In this document: positions 31,001 to 41,213 of the stretch, piece after piece
Position numbering within the stretch: the stretch's first letter is position 1
Layout: every line of letters starts with the position of its first letter
Assembly (NCBI GenBank): GCA_026936335.1
Contig: JAPMXV010000025.1
Location: 245,400-309,399, forward strand
Reading direction: 5' to 3'
DNA from: Mantamonas sphyraenae
Lineage: Eukaryota > CRuMs > Mantamonadidae
DNA length: 64,000 nt
Program-made: the position numbers and the translations under genes
The notes under the pieces: generated by a model
Told to the model about the DNA's origin: nothing
What the model saw: the letters and a program-made list of their open reading frames with translations, nothing else
Databases searched by the model: none

Positions 31001-31684
31001 GCCGGGTGAGGTGTGTGTGCGTCTGGGGGGTGTTTGGATGGGCAAAAGGAAGGGAGGGTGCGAGGAGCGGGAGGATTCACGCGGGGGTTGGGCATTTGCA
31101 AGGCAAGCAAGGCGTGGACGGGGACGTACAGAGGCACAGCGCATGAGACGATAGTTGAGGAGGTGGGTGGCACCCTTTGTGATTTTGCCGAGGGCGGTGA
31201 GGTCGACGGGCTGCCAGTCGGCATCGGTTGTGCGGAGGGAAAGGTTTTCGGCAGCGAAGTGGAGGCGTGTCTTTGCGTCGTGGTCGAGGCCCTTGCCTAG
31301 GCGGATGGTGAGGTCGATGCGCTGGATGTCAAAACCGATGCCATCGAGAATCTTGTCGATGAAGCGGCGCTTGGAGGCCTTGGAGGTTTGGTAGGCGAGC
31401 TGGGGAGGGCTGAGGACGAGGGGCTCGAGGAGCTCCAGGGTTAGGTGGCCGAGCTCGACGAGGATGGGCTGTGTCTTGATTTTGGAGAGCGGGACATGGA
31501 TGTGGACGGAGGAACAGTGTGCGGTATGTACAACGAGGTTGGGAGGAAGGTTGAGGACCTGTGCAATGGCGGCCTCGTGGAGTTGGATGTCTGAGATTTG
31601 CCAGTTCTTGAGGCGGTCGGAGGAGAAGTCTTTGATGAAGACAGAGAGGCGACTCTTGAGAGCCTTTGCGACGAGTTTGTCCAT
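22052..31684 (-). CDS. VPS13: VPS13-family bridge-like lipid transfer protein
   Basis: Exon 1 (31684-31130) encodes the chorein N-terminus: MDKLVAKALKSRL, the RLKNWQISDIQLHEAA helix and LSKIKTQPILVELGHL. A 193-nt intron (GTACGT..CGCAG) leads to 30936. The rest encodes the beta-rich groove, the adaptor-binding repeats (PAYRLVNHTDGPIDL; PDLLQ-type segments) and the C-terminal VPS13_C region rich in G-x-x-G and KPLNGAVDL, ending in ISAERESLLNKLNVLF. The total is about 3100 residues, as expected for VPS13. These proteins move phospholipids in bulk at organelle contact sites. The frame changes at about 29.9 kb and 27.3 kb, both inside (TCC)n poly-Ser tracts, and near 26.4 kb in ordinary sequence. 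Homology continues across each, so I treat it as one gene with probable sequence indels or missed introns. It converges with the DEP gene (64 bases). Confidence 0.88.
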
Positions 31685-31765
31685 GGTTGTTGAGAGGTGG
31701 GAGGGATGGACAGGGGTGCGTTTGTGTGCGTGGGTCGGGGCAGGAGAAGTTTTGGAAGCGTGGGC

Positions 31766-33049
31766 ATGAGCAGCCGTGAGAAGCAGCAGCGAGCAGTGAT
31801 TGTGGGAGGCGGAGCGATGGGCATATCGAGTGCAGTGGCGCTTGCTGAGGAGGGATGGGAAGTGGTTGTGCTGGAACAGGGGAGCAGCGTGCCAGCGGCA
31901 AAGGCAGCGTCGACGGATCTGAACAAGATTGTGCGAAGCGCGTATGGGTCGGACGTGTTGCTGCAGGAGCTTGCGGTGCGGTCGCAAGTGAAGTGGCTGG
32001 AGAGCGAGGTGCTGCGTTCAGCGTATCACCAGGACGGGTTGTTTGTGCTGCGTCGGGATCGGATGGAGGGCGAGTGCTACGAGTGGCAAACGTACGTGGG
32101 CCAGCAAGTGGAGGGACAGGTTGTGCTTCCTCGTGTGAATGCGCGTGTGCTGGAGGCGTGGGAACCTGCGTTTGCAAGCGGCTGCGCGCTGTACCCGCAG
32201 CTGGACGGATTCTTCTCGGGCCTGGATGGGTGGGCGGAGAGTGGACGTGCGGTGGAGCTGCTGATGGAGCACGCGGAGGGGACATTGGGGGTGGAGGTGA
32301 GAAGGAGTGCGCGGGTGACGCAAATTGTGCGAGAGGGTGGGCGAGTGGTGGGCGTGGAGACACAGGGGGGTGAGCGTGTGGAGGGAGACGTGGTTGTACT
32401 TGCGGCGGGCTCATGGACGGGCCGGCTTCTGGAGGAGACGGTGGGCAAAACGGCTGTGGACGGGCTGTTTGAAGCGAGCGCAATGCCGGTGGTGGTGTTT
32501 GAGGCCAAAAATGCACCAGAGGAGCTGTTGGCGATGAAGAGCGTGTGGGCGTGGGATATAGCGCGCACGGGCCTCTACGGGTTCCCTGTGGTGGACGGGA
32601 TGATGAAGGTGGGCATCCACGGGCGAGGGTTCCAGGTGCATCCGGACGAAGTGGACACGTTTGTGGACGCGGTTCCGGAACGGATTGTGAAGTATGCGCA
32701 GGATGCGGTGAAGGAACTGTTTGGTGTGGAGTTGGCTGTGAAGTACAGCCGCTTGTGCTGGTACTGCGACAGTTTCGATCATGATTTTGTGATCTCGAGG
32801 TGTGGTGTGGAGGGCATGGAGGGACTGGTGGTGGCAAGTGGAGGGAGCGGCCACATGTTCAAGTTTCTGCCGATGCTGGGAAAGCTGGTGTTGGACGCCG
32901 TGGTTGGCAAGACGAACAAGTGGAGCGAGAAGTTTCGATGGCGGGTGCCGGGTGGAAAAGGAGCGCATGCTGAAGGGGCGGGTGAGGCGATGAGGGGTAG
33001 TGGGGAGGTGGATGCGTTGTTTGATGGCAAGTTGAAGGCAAAACTCTAG
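31766..33049 (+). CDS. Peroxisomal FAD-dependent amine oxidase (sarcosine/pipecolate/fructosyl-amine oxidase family)
   Basis: A single exon of 427 residues. The start at 31766 places the Rossmann motif AVIVGGGAMGISS at residues 9-21, followed by VVVLEQGS, a classic dinucleotide-binding beta-alpha-beta fold of the DAO/MSOX superfamily. VVVLAAGSWTGRL near 213 is the second FAD-binding segment. LCWYCDSFDHDF sits where this family attaches FAD covalently through cysteine (CMYTNT in sarcosine oxidases, CW-x-x-D-T in fructosyl-amine oxidases). GSGHMFKFLPMLGKL is the C-terminal FAD site. The protein ends in A-K-L, a PTS1 signal for import into peroxisomes, fitting an H2O2-producing oxidase. The substrate cannot be read from sequence; L-pipecolate, saccharopine or fructosyl amino acids are the likeliest. 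Its start is 81 bases from the divergent VPS13 start. Confidence 0.88.
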   Translation: MSSREKQQRAVIVGGGAMGISSAVALAEEGWEVVVLEQGSSVPAAKAASTDLNKIVRSAYGSDVLLQELAVRSQVKWLESEVLRSAYHQDGLFVLRRDRMEGECYEWQTYVGQQVEGQVVLPRVNARVLEAWEPAFASGCALYPQLDGFFSGLDGWAESGRAVELLMEHAEGTLGVEVRRSARVTQIVREGGRVVGVETQGGERVEGDVVVLAAGSWTGRLLEETVGKTAVDGLFEASAMPVVVFEAKNAPEELLAMKSVWAWDIARTGLYGFPVVDGMMKVGIHGRGFQVHPDEVDTFVDAVPERIVKYAQDAVKELFGVELAVKYSRLCWYCDSFDHDFVISRCGVEGMEGLVVASGGSGHMFKFLPMLGKLVLDAVVGKTNKWSEKFRWRVPGGKGAHAEGAGEAMRGSGEVDALFDGKLKAKL

Positions 33050-33124
33050 GGTGAACTGGCGATCTTTACTGTATCTCTTGCAGTTCGGTTCGAACGAGTG
33101 TCACATTAGAGCGAAGAAAAGCGC

Positions 33125-35284
33125 TTACAGACCCTCGGTGGTGGCGTACTCGGTGGCATCCTCGGCCTCAACCTCGGGCTCCTCGTACTCCTCGACCTCA
33201 GACTCGGTCTCGGGGGTCTCCTCCTCCTCGATCTCCTCCTCGGTGGCGGGGGTCTCCTCCTCGACCTCAGACTCGGTCTCGGGGGTCTCCTCGATCTCCT
33301 CCTCGGTGGCGGGGGTCTCCTCCTCGACCTCAGACTCGGTCTCGGGGGTCTCCTCTCTCCTCGTCTCCTCCTCGGTGGCGGGGGTCTCCTCCTCGACCTC
33401 AGACTCGGTCTCGGGGGTCTCCTCCTCCTCGATCTCCTCCTCGGTGGCGGGGGTCTCCTCCTCGACCTCAGACTCGGTCTCGGGGGTCTCCTCCTCCTCG
33501 ATCTCCTCCTCAGTGGCGGGGGTCTCCTCCTCGATCTCAGACTCGGTCGGTGGCGGGGGTCTCCTCGATCTCGATCTCCTCCTCGGTGGCGGGGGTCTCC
33601 TCCTCGATCTCGGTCTCCTCCTCGGTGGCGGGGGTCTCCTCCTCCTCGATCTCAGACTCGGTCTCGGGGGTCTCCTCGATCTCGGTCTCCTCCTCAGTGG
33701 CGGGGGTCTCCTCCTCGATCTCGGTCTCCTCCTCGGTGGCGGGGGTCTCCTCCTCCTCGATCTCCTCAGACTCGGTCTCGGGGGTCTCCTCCTCGATCTC
33801 CTCCTCGGTGGCGGGGGTCTCCTCCTCCTCGACCTCAGACTCGGTCTCGTCGGCGGGAGTCTCCTCCTCGGTGGCGGTCTCCTCAACCTCAGCGTCGGAC
33901 TCGGTGGCCGGGGCGGCCTCGACATCAGACTCGGTCTCGGTCTCCTCAACGTCGGACTCGGTGGCCGGGGCGGCCTCGAGCTCAGTCTCGGCAGCCGGGG
34001 TGGCCTCCTCGGCCTCCTCGGTCTCGTCCTCCTCAGCGGGCTCCTCAGGGGCCTCCTCGGCGGACTGCTCAATGTTCTCGGCCTCGGTCTCGGCGGTGGG
34101 CACCTGCTCCTCATCCTCGACGTCAGCGGGCTCGGCCTCAGTCAGCGGGGCGGTGGCCGCGTCAACGTTGTCGAACGACTCCTCTTCGGCGGGCTCCTCG
34201 GTGGACTCCTCGGTGGCCTCCACAGCGGCGTCCTCCTCGGCATCCTCTTCGGCGGGCTCTTCGGTGGACTCCACAGCGGCGTCCTCCTCGGCATCCTCTT
34301 CGGCGGGCTCCTCGGTGGCCTCCTCAGTGGCCTCCTCGGTAGACTCCTCCTCGGCGGGCTCTTCAACGGCCTCCTCGGTGGTCTGCTCCTCAGGGTCAGC
34401 CTCGGCCTCGGCCTCAGCCTCGTCCTCGACCTCGCTCTCAGACTCGGTCATCAGGTCCTTCAGCGGAGCTTCCTCGGCCTCGGACTTCTCCTCGACCTCG
34501 GCAACCTCGGGGGTCTCCTCGGCGGCGGACACGTCGCTGTAGTCAGCGTTCGAGTCCTCAAGGTTCTTGGTCTCCTCGACCTTCTCGGCCATCTCGGTGG
34601 GCTTGGCCTCCTCGGCCTTCTCGGCCATCTGGGCGGGCTTGGCTGTGACGGTTGCGTGCACGTTGTGTCAGTTCGCGCGGTCTTGTCGAGTGGCAGGGCT
34701 GCGAGGAAAGGAAGGAATCTCGGACCAGGCCCGTTTTTTTTTTGGCAGCCATGCACGAATTTTACCGCAGCGCTGTACTGGTCGTTGACCTCACACGCGT
34801 GGCCACACGAGCACATACGACGAGAAAAGGTGGAGAACAACACATGTGTAACACACGTCCACATGAAGGGCTGCCCCTATCTCACGACGTGCTCTGGAAC
34901 AGACGCGCAAAGCTGCCATCGTGGGCAGAGAGGGAAAAAAGGGCGGCGCGGGATGCACTGCGTTTGCGTCCTTCTACAAGGCCAGAGGCACGTAGGATGG
35001 CATGTGCTGCCAGTAATGACTGAGAGCACAACACAGCCGGCATGCAGGGTGTCGAGTCTGTGTGCTGCTGCTCACTGTGGAGCGGAACGGGACCAAACTC
35101 GCGGATTCGAGACGGGTGGAAAAAAAAAACGCCGCCCGGAATGTGGCGCAGCGAACCCAAACGCACCCTCAACCTCCGGCACAGAGTTGGAGATGGTGAA
35201 CTGAGTCTCCTCATCGGAGACGGCGGTGGCAACCACGGCCATCATAGCGATAGCAATCAGAAGAATGGCAACAGTACGCGACAT
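33125..35284 (-). CDS. Secreted Glu/Thr-rich repeat protein
   Basis: Exon 1 (35284-35167) encodes a signal peptide (MSRTVAILLIAIAMMAVVATA) and a short acidic linker. A 524-nt intron (GTGCGT donor, CTGACAC branch-like site, CACAG acceptor) joins in phase to exon 2 (34642-33125). Exon 2 begins AKPAQMAEKAEE and becomes almost wholly Glu, Thr, Ser, Ala and Pro: first AEEPAEE(D/S)-type units, then many E-E-E-T-P-A-T-E-E-E and T-P-E-T-E-S-E-V units. It ends E-Y-A-T-T-E-G-L. Near 33545-33552 the frame changes by one base inside the repeats, at a junction that looks like an out-of-register fusion of two units, so the copy number is unreliable. Highly acidic Thr-rich secreted repeats could be O-glycosylated, calcium-binding or wall proteins. 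No family is recognised. It is divergent from mS35 by 102 bases. Confidence 0.7.
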
Positions 35285-35386
35285 GCTGTTGTGCTTGTTT
35301 TTCGATGGGCAAGTGTGGGCGGCACGGCCGCGGCGGACGCGAACTTGCTGCCACAGCAAGTCGGGGTGCCAAGAGACGAAATCCAA

Positions 35387-36136
35387 ATGTTTGCTCGGCG
35401 GTACGCGCGCACAGGTGTACGAACAGGAGATCAGCTGCACGGCAGCGTGGGTGGGATGAGCAGAGTGTTCTGGCAGGGTAGCCAAAGCGCGGGATTGCGC
35501 ACGGCTGCGGGCCACGTGCTGAACACAGACTCGGGCAGCACAGGGAGCGAGGAAACAGGCAATGGAGAGGAGAGCGAGTCGGTTGTGAGCCAGTTGCAGG
35601 ATGCGACCCTCCAAAGCAACCAAAGCGGCGCGGGAGAGGGTGCGAAACCGGGAGGCGGTGCCTTCAACGCGCGCACGGATAACCCGATGCAGGCGCAGAG
35701 CGACTGGTACTCATACGTGGACGCGGACCTGCTGCCGGACGAACAAAAGTTCCGCTTCGACTTTGGCGACGAGGATCCAGAGTATTTGGGCCCCGTAGGC
35801 CAGGTGGCAAACATGCAGCCGGTGGAGTGGCAGCCTATGGAGGCGCTGGATGTACAGGAGGGCTGTGTGGCCGGCACAGTCGTCACGCGGCGCTACTTGT
35901 TCCCGGGTGGGGACACGCAGCACGAAGGGGCTGCCAAAGCCGAGCTGCAGGTACGCATGGCCGATCTGCAGTTGGACGAGACGCAGCGCGAGCGCATGGC
36001 GGTGATGTTGGGTGCCCGATACGAGGCCGGCAAGGATATCATCCATCTCATCAGCGACAAACATGTCAGGCGGGCTGACAACGTGCAGGAAAACGAGCAG
36101 ACGCTGCAAGCATTGGTGGCCGCAGCCACCGAGTGA
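35387..36136 (+). CDS. MRPS35: Mitochondrial small-subunit ribosomal protein mS35
   Basis: A single exon of 249 residues. The start at 35387 gives an N-terminus rich in Arg, Ser and Thr and poor in acids (MFARRYARTGVRTGDQL), a typical mitochondrial import presequence. The C-terminal third matches the mS35 domain: a hydrophobic AELQVRMADLQLDETQRERM, then L-G-A-R-Y-E-A-G-K-D-I-I-H-L-I-S-D and R-R-A-D-N-V-Q-E-N-E. This parallels the family pattern of a G-x-R-Y-(N/D) turn followed by an acidic strand and an R-x-Q-N element. mS35 is part of the mitoribosomal small subunit head. The middle (VDADLLPDEQKFRFDF) is acidic. Assignment rests on this domain pattern without an alignment. It is divergent from the secreted repeat protein and followed in tandem by IFT122, 175 bases downstream. 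Confidence 0.7.
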   Translation: MFARRYARTGVRTGDQLHGSVGGMSRVFWQGSQSAGLRTAAGHVLNTDSGSTGSEETGNGEESESVVSQLQDATLQSNQSGAGEGAKPGGGAFNARTDNPMQAQSDWYSYVDADLLPDEQKFRFDFGDEDPEYLGPVGQVANMQPVEWQPMEALDVQEGCVAGTVVTRRYLFPGGDTQHEGAAKAELQVRMADLQLDETQRERMAVMLGARYEAGKDIIHLISDKHVRRADNVQENEQTLQALVAAATE

Positions 36137-36311
36137 GAAATCGCGAATACACGCGTCGTGGGGAAAGGGAGCTTGGGGATTGATCTTGGGGAAGGGGGGG
36201 GGAGGGAAGATGCGACAGAAGAGTGTTTGAAGAGTGCTGGTGCGCAGCGCTGGTGCGGAGAAGCTCGTTGCGTCGGCTGGACCAAACGACTCGAGTCCTG
36301 CGCAGACAGCC

Positions 36312-39300
36312 ATGAAATGTCGCCAGGTGTGGGAAGACACCATTGTACGTGGGGAGGGTGAAGAGAGGAATTGGAAACCAGATCAGAATGGCATAAATGG
36401 GCCGAAACGCAGCGCTGACACACGCGTACTTTCTTGCACGGGCCGCACAGCTGAATCGGGAAAGCCAACCGCAACCGATCTATGACTTGTGCTTCAATCC
36501 AGACGGCTCGCAGCTGATTGCGTGTGCTGGGCCGCGTGTGCTTGTGTACGATGCGTCGGACGGCGATTTCCTGCAGACGCTCAAGGCGCACAAGGACAGC
36601 GTGTTTTCCGTCAGCTACACGCGGGACGGCAAACGTTTTGCCAGTGGAAGGTCAGTTACCGAAAGCATCAGTGCGAAACGTCGGCGCTGATGAGCAGGTG
36701 GGCACAGCAGCGTCTTTGCAACGACAGTGGACGCGAAGCGCAAGGCAAGCGCGCCAAAAACGGCCGGCAAATCTAACCCTGACGCTGGGCAACACGCACA
36801 CCCCGGTCGCCACACACACACCCCACAGCGCTGACAACACTGTGATCATCTGGAGTAGCAAGCTGGACCCCGTGCTGCGGTACAAGCACAATGACGCGGT
36901 GCAGTGCGTGAGCTTCAACCCGATGGCCGTGCAGCTGTGCAGTTGCACCGAAACCGACTTTGCGTTTTGGTCGCCCGATGTCAAGTCTGTGGTCAAGCAC
37001 AAGGTGCCGTCGCGCATTGTGTCGTGCAGGTAAGTGGAGTCCTTGCGGATGGGAGACGGCGAGAAGAAGCATCAGCCGCGAGAGCATGAATGGGCGGCCC
37101 CTGGTCGCTGCGCGCGAAAACGGCACGGTGGAAAGTGGCCACTTTGGCGCTCGTTCCCGCACCCGCAGAAACTGACAGCATCATCACACGGGCGTATGTG
37201 TGTCCACAGTTGGACCAACGACGGCCAATTTGTGGCTCTGGGCATGTTCAACGGCACGGTGTCGATCCGTGGACGCAACGGCGAGGAAAAGGTGCGCATC
37301 GAGCGGGGCGGGCCGGCCTGGACGCTGTCGTGGAACCCATCGACGCGGGACCTGCCGTACGAGACGCTGGGTGTGGGTGACTGGTCGGGCAAACTTGCGT
37401 TTTTTCAACTGAGTGGACGCAGCGTGGGGCGAGAGATCCGGCTCGGGTACGATCCGTGCGCAATGGGCTACTTCACCACAGGAGACTACTTTGCCATGGG
37501 CGGCTCGGACCGCAAGTCGACGCTGTGGACGCGGGATGGCGTGCAGCTGGCGCCTATTGCAGAGCGTGCAGACTGGGTGTGGACGACAAGGCACCGGCCG
37601 AAGCACAACCAGGTGGCGGTGGGCTGCAACGACGGCACGATCAGCATGCACGAGGTGAACATCGGCGTGGTGCATGGCATGTACAAAGACAGGTATGCGT
37701 ACCGTGAGAACATGACCGAGGTGATCATCCAGGACCTGGTGACTGAACAGAAGGTGAAGATCAAGTGCCGCGACTATGTGAAGCGCATTGCCATCTACAA
37801 GGACATGCTTGCTGTGCAGCTGCCAGAGCGGGTGACCATCTATCAAGATGAGGAGCACAACCTGCAGTACAAGCTGAAGGAGAAGATCATGAAGAAGATG
37901 GACTGCAACCTGCTTGTGGTGACGTCGAACAACGTGATCCTGTGCCTGGAGCGCAAGCTGCAGCTGTACGACCTGTCGGGCGAAAAAGTGCGCGAGTGGA
38001 GCATGGACAGCCTGATCCGGTACATCAAGGTGATTGGAGGGCCGTTTGGGCGGGAAGGCCTGCTTGTGGGTCTGCGCAGCGGCCAGATCTCCAAGATCTT
38101 CATCAACAACCAGTTTCCGATCACGCTGATCCAGCACGACCAAGCGATTCGATGCCTGGACATGAACAAGGACCGCAGCAAACTTGCACTGGTAGACGAC
38201 GCGCTGAATGTGGTTGTGTATGACTTGCAGAGCAAAAGTCAGGTGTACAAGCACGGGCAGGCGTACAGCGTGGCATGGAACCTGAAGCACAGCGACATGT
38301 TTTGCTACACAGGCCACGGCCAGCTGCACATCAAGGCGTCGGACTTTGCGGTGCACACGCAAAAGATGCAGGGACACGTGGTCGGGTTCATGGGGTCCAA
38401 GATCTTTTGCCTGCACGGACTGCACATGAAGACGATCGACGTGCCGCAGTCTACGACAATGAGCAACTACCTGAGCAAGGGCGACTACGCGAGTGCACAC
38501 CAAATCGCATGCTTGGGCGTCACAGACGACGACTGGCGGCTGCTGGCAACCAAAGCGTTGAACGCATTGGAGCTGGAGATTGCACGGAAAGCATTTATCC
38601 GCGTCAAGGACATGCGTTTCATTGAGCTGTTGGACCGCATCCAGCCGCAGCTGGCGCGTCCTGGCGTTCGCACCGATGCTTTCCGCGCAGAGATCCTTGC
38701 CTACCAGGGCAAGTATAGCGAGGCAGCCGACTTGTACACAGGGCTTGGCGACTGTAAGTTGTGTGAGGAGAGAGGGAGGGTTGAGCAATGTTCAGGAAGC
38801 AACAGTGGCGAGTGCGCGGTTGGTTCGCGGAGAATGCGGTCGGCCACTCACGCACCAACACCCATCCAACCACACGCACGCACGCATACACACACACACA
38901 CGCTCGCACGCATACACACACATACACATCCACACAGTGGGTGCGGTGATCACCATGTTCTCTGACTTGGGGTTGTGGAACGAAGCAAAAAAGTGGATCA
39001 AGAGCTTCAGCGGGCGAGGGAACACAGACGCGGCTACGATGAGCACGCTGTCGGAGAAGCTGGCAAACATGTGCGAGGAACATGGAGACGCAAAGGCTGC
39101 GAGCCAGCTGTGGATCGAGGCGCAGAAGTACGAGCGTGCGGTGAGGCTGATGGCGGAAAACAGGTGGACGGAGGATCTGATCGAGGTTGTGCGCAGCATG
39201 AACAAGAACACGGAGCAAGAGGCGCTCAGCATGGCGGCGGCGTACTTTCGGGAGGTGGAGGAGCACGAATATGCGACAGAGACGTACCTGAAGATGGGGG

Positions 39301-40648
39301 ACGTCGAGTCGCTGATGCGGCTGCACGTGACACAGAACCGATGGGACGAAGCGTTTGCACTTGCCAAGCAGAATTCTGTGCTGACGCCGCTGATCTACAG
39401 GCCGTACGCCAAGTATCTGGCCATGCACGACCGGTTTGAAGAGGCGCAGGAAGCGTTTGTGAAGGCAGGGCGACCGGATGAAGCGATTCGGGTGTTGGAG
39501 CAGCTGACGCACAATGCTGTGGTGGAGTCGCGCTTCGACGATGCATCGTACTACTTTTGGATTCTGGCGACGCAACACCTGCGTTTGGTGGAGGGCAACG
39601 GCTCGCGGGAGGATCAGAAGCACCAAAAACTGCACAACTTGTTTTCGCTGACGTCGAATCTGTACAAGGCATATGGGGTGGTACACAACTATGTGGAGCA
39701 ACCGTTCACATCGACCAACCCGCTTGCACTGTTCCGCACTGCGCGCTTCCTGTTTGTGCACCTGGGCGGCGAGGCACCGCTGGGGATCAAGCACGTGAAC
39801 GTGCTGTGGACGCTTGCCAAGACAGCCAAGACGGTGGGGGCGTACAAGTTGGCGCGGCAGTGCTACGAGCGCCTGAGCAAGCTGAATGTTCCGCGGTCAT
39901 GGCATGATGCGATTGTAGGTTGCACAGCGAGAGGGGCTGATGGAGAGGAGGAAGAGGTCGACGGCTGACACACACACACACACACACACACTGTTTGCAG
40001 GATCTGGCAAACATCACGACGCGCAGCATGCCGTATGCGGACGACGAGACGCTGATGCCGATTTGCCCTAGGTGCGCCACAACAAACTCGCTTGCTGGGA
40101 GTCATGGAGACCGGTGCAGCAATTGCAAGCATGCGTTTGTGCGGTCGTTCATTGGGTACGACACGTTGCACCTGGTGGAGTTTTTCCCCGAACGTGGCCT
40201 AGAGGAGAAGGAGGTGAAGGAGCTTTTGAACACGTACTCGTTCGAAGGGGACAAGGAGGCAGGACGAGGAGCACGAGGAAGCAGCTCGGGAGGAGCAGAC
40301 CGTTTGGTGATGGACGAGGAGGATGATGGCTACGACGACCTCATGGACGACGAGTTTACCAAGCGGCTGATGCAAAATGCAGAAGAACCGCTGTACTGTT
40401 CGCGGGAGATGCTGCGCGCGCTGAAGCCGAACGAGGTGTTTGTGTTGCACTGGCCAGACAACGTCAAGGGGACGCAGTACTTTCGCAACATGTTTCCGGA
40501 GGATCCGGTGACGGTGTGCGAGACATGCAACCACTTTTTCCGCACCGAAGACCACGAGCAACATGCACTTTCGCATCACAAGTGTCCTTTCTGCCGCACA
40601 GAGCTTGTGGATCCCACAAACGAGCTGAGCATGATCAGCGACTATTGA
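36312..40648 (+). CDS. IFT122: Intraflagellar transport protein IFT122 (IFT-A complex)
   Basis: Six exons: 36312-36344, 36451-36650, 36829-37029, 37210-38753, 38938-39914 and 40001-40648, all in phase, 1200 residues (human isoforms 1182-1241). The 33-nt first exon MKCRQVWEDTI matches the family start M-R-x-x-x-x-W-x-D. Then come the WD40 propeller ([57 protein letters not shown]), a second beta-propeller-like region, TPR-like helical repeats (EAKKWI, EYATETYLKMGD, FEEAQEAFVKAGRPDEAIRVL) and a C-terminal zinc region (CPRC...CSNC; CETC...CPFC). IFT122 is an IFT-A core subunit for retrograde ciliary transport and membrane cargo entry. Several introns show CTGAC(A/G) before CAG. A later ATG at 36397 lies inside intron 1. 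Confidence 0.96.
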
Positions 40649-41213
40649 GATGGATGGTAGGTGTACAGCGTGTGCATGTGCATGGAGGGCTGAGTGAAGG
40701 GCTGCATGTGTGAGAAGAGGGTCGGAGGACGAGGTTGCGGTTGCCTGCCCTTGCAGCGTTGCAACGGTGCAGAAGATGATGATTTGCCTTTCTTTCATGC
40801 GTGTCATATGAGCCATACGGTGCCGGTGCTTACGGGGATGTCGGGTTTTCCGGCATCGCCAACGAGTGCTGGCAACCTGTGATCTGAACATGGCAGAGGT
40901 TTTCTGATTCTGCCAGGTGTTGGCAGCTGGTGGTTTTGCATGCGGATCGGGGTCGACGGTGGAGCGTGTGAGGAGAATGCGCTGCTAGGAATGTGGGCTC
41001 ACACACACGTGGGGGGAATGTTGGATGAAGATGTGGGTGTTCCGGCTTGGCTGGAATCGGCGGAATGAAGGACTTTGCTTTTCCGTGGGAAATTGAACTC
41101 AAGAACATGGAAGGGTGTGCAAGAGGGAGGAAGGAAAGAGATGTGATGTCGTTTGTCTTCCATTTGCTTCTTGCACAGGGGATGATTGGGTGTGGGTTTC
41201 GCTTCGTGCAGAT
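40649..41213. other. Convergent intergenic region, IFT122 / glutamine synthetase
   Basis: 565 bases between two converging stop codons, presumably both 3' UTRs. I see no convincing coding frame, RNA gene or mobile element. The sequence is GT-rich near 40650-40700 and mixed elsewhere. Confidence 0.5.

Noticed and set aside
33051-35204. 717-codon plus-strand frame rich in Ser/Val then Leu/Gly
   Set aside because: It is the antisense of the (GAG)n-rich secreted repeat gene. The composition follows from complementing Glu/Thr codons, while the minus strand has a signal peptide and an in-phase intron.
36388-36450. Minimal upstream ORF (ATG GCA TAA) abutting an ATG at 36397, first read as the IFT122 start
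   Set aside because: CTGACACACG at 36417 and CACAG at 36446-36450 mark an intron end. A GTACGT donor at 36345 gives a 33-nt first exon matching the IFT122 N-terminus, so this ATG is intronic.
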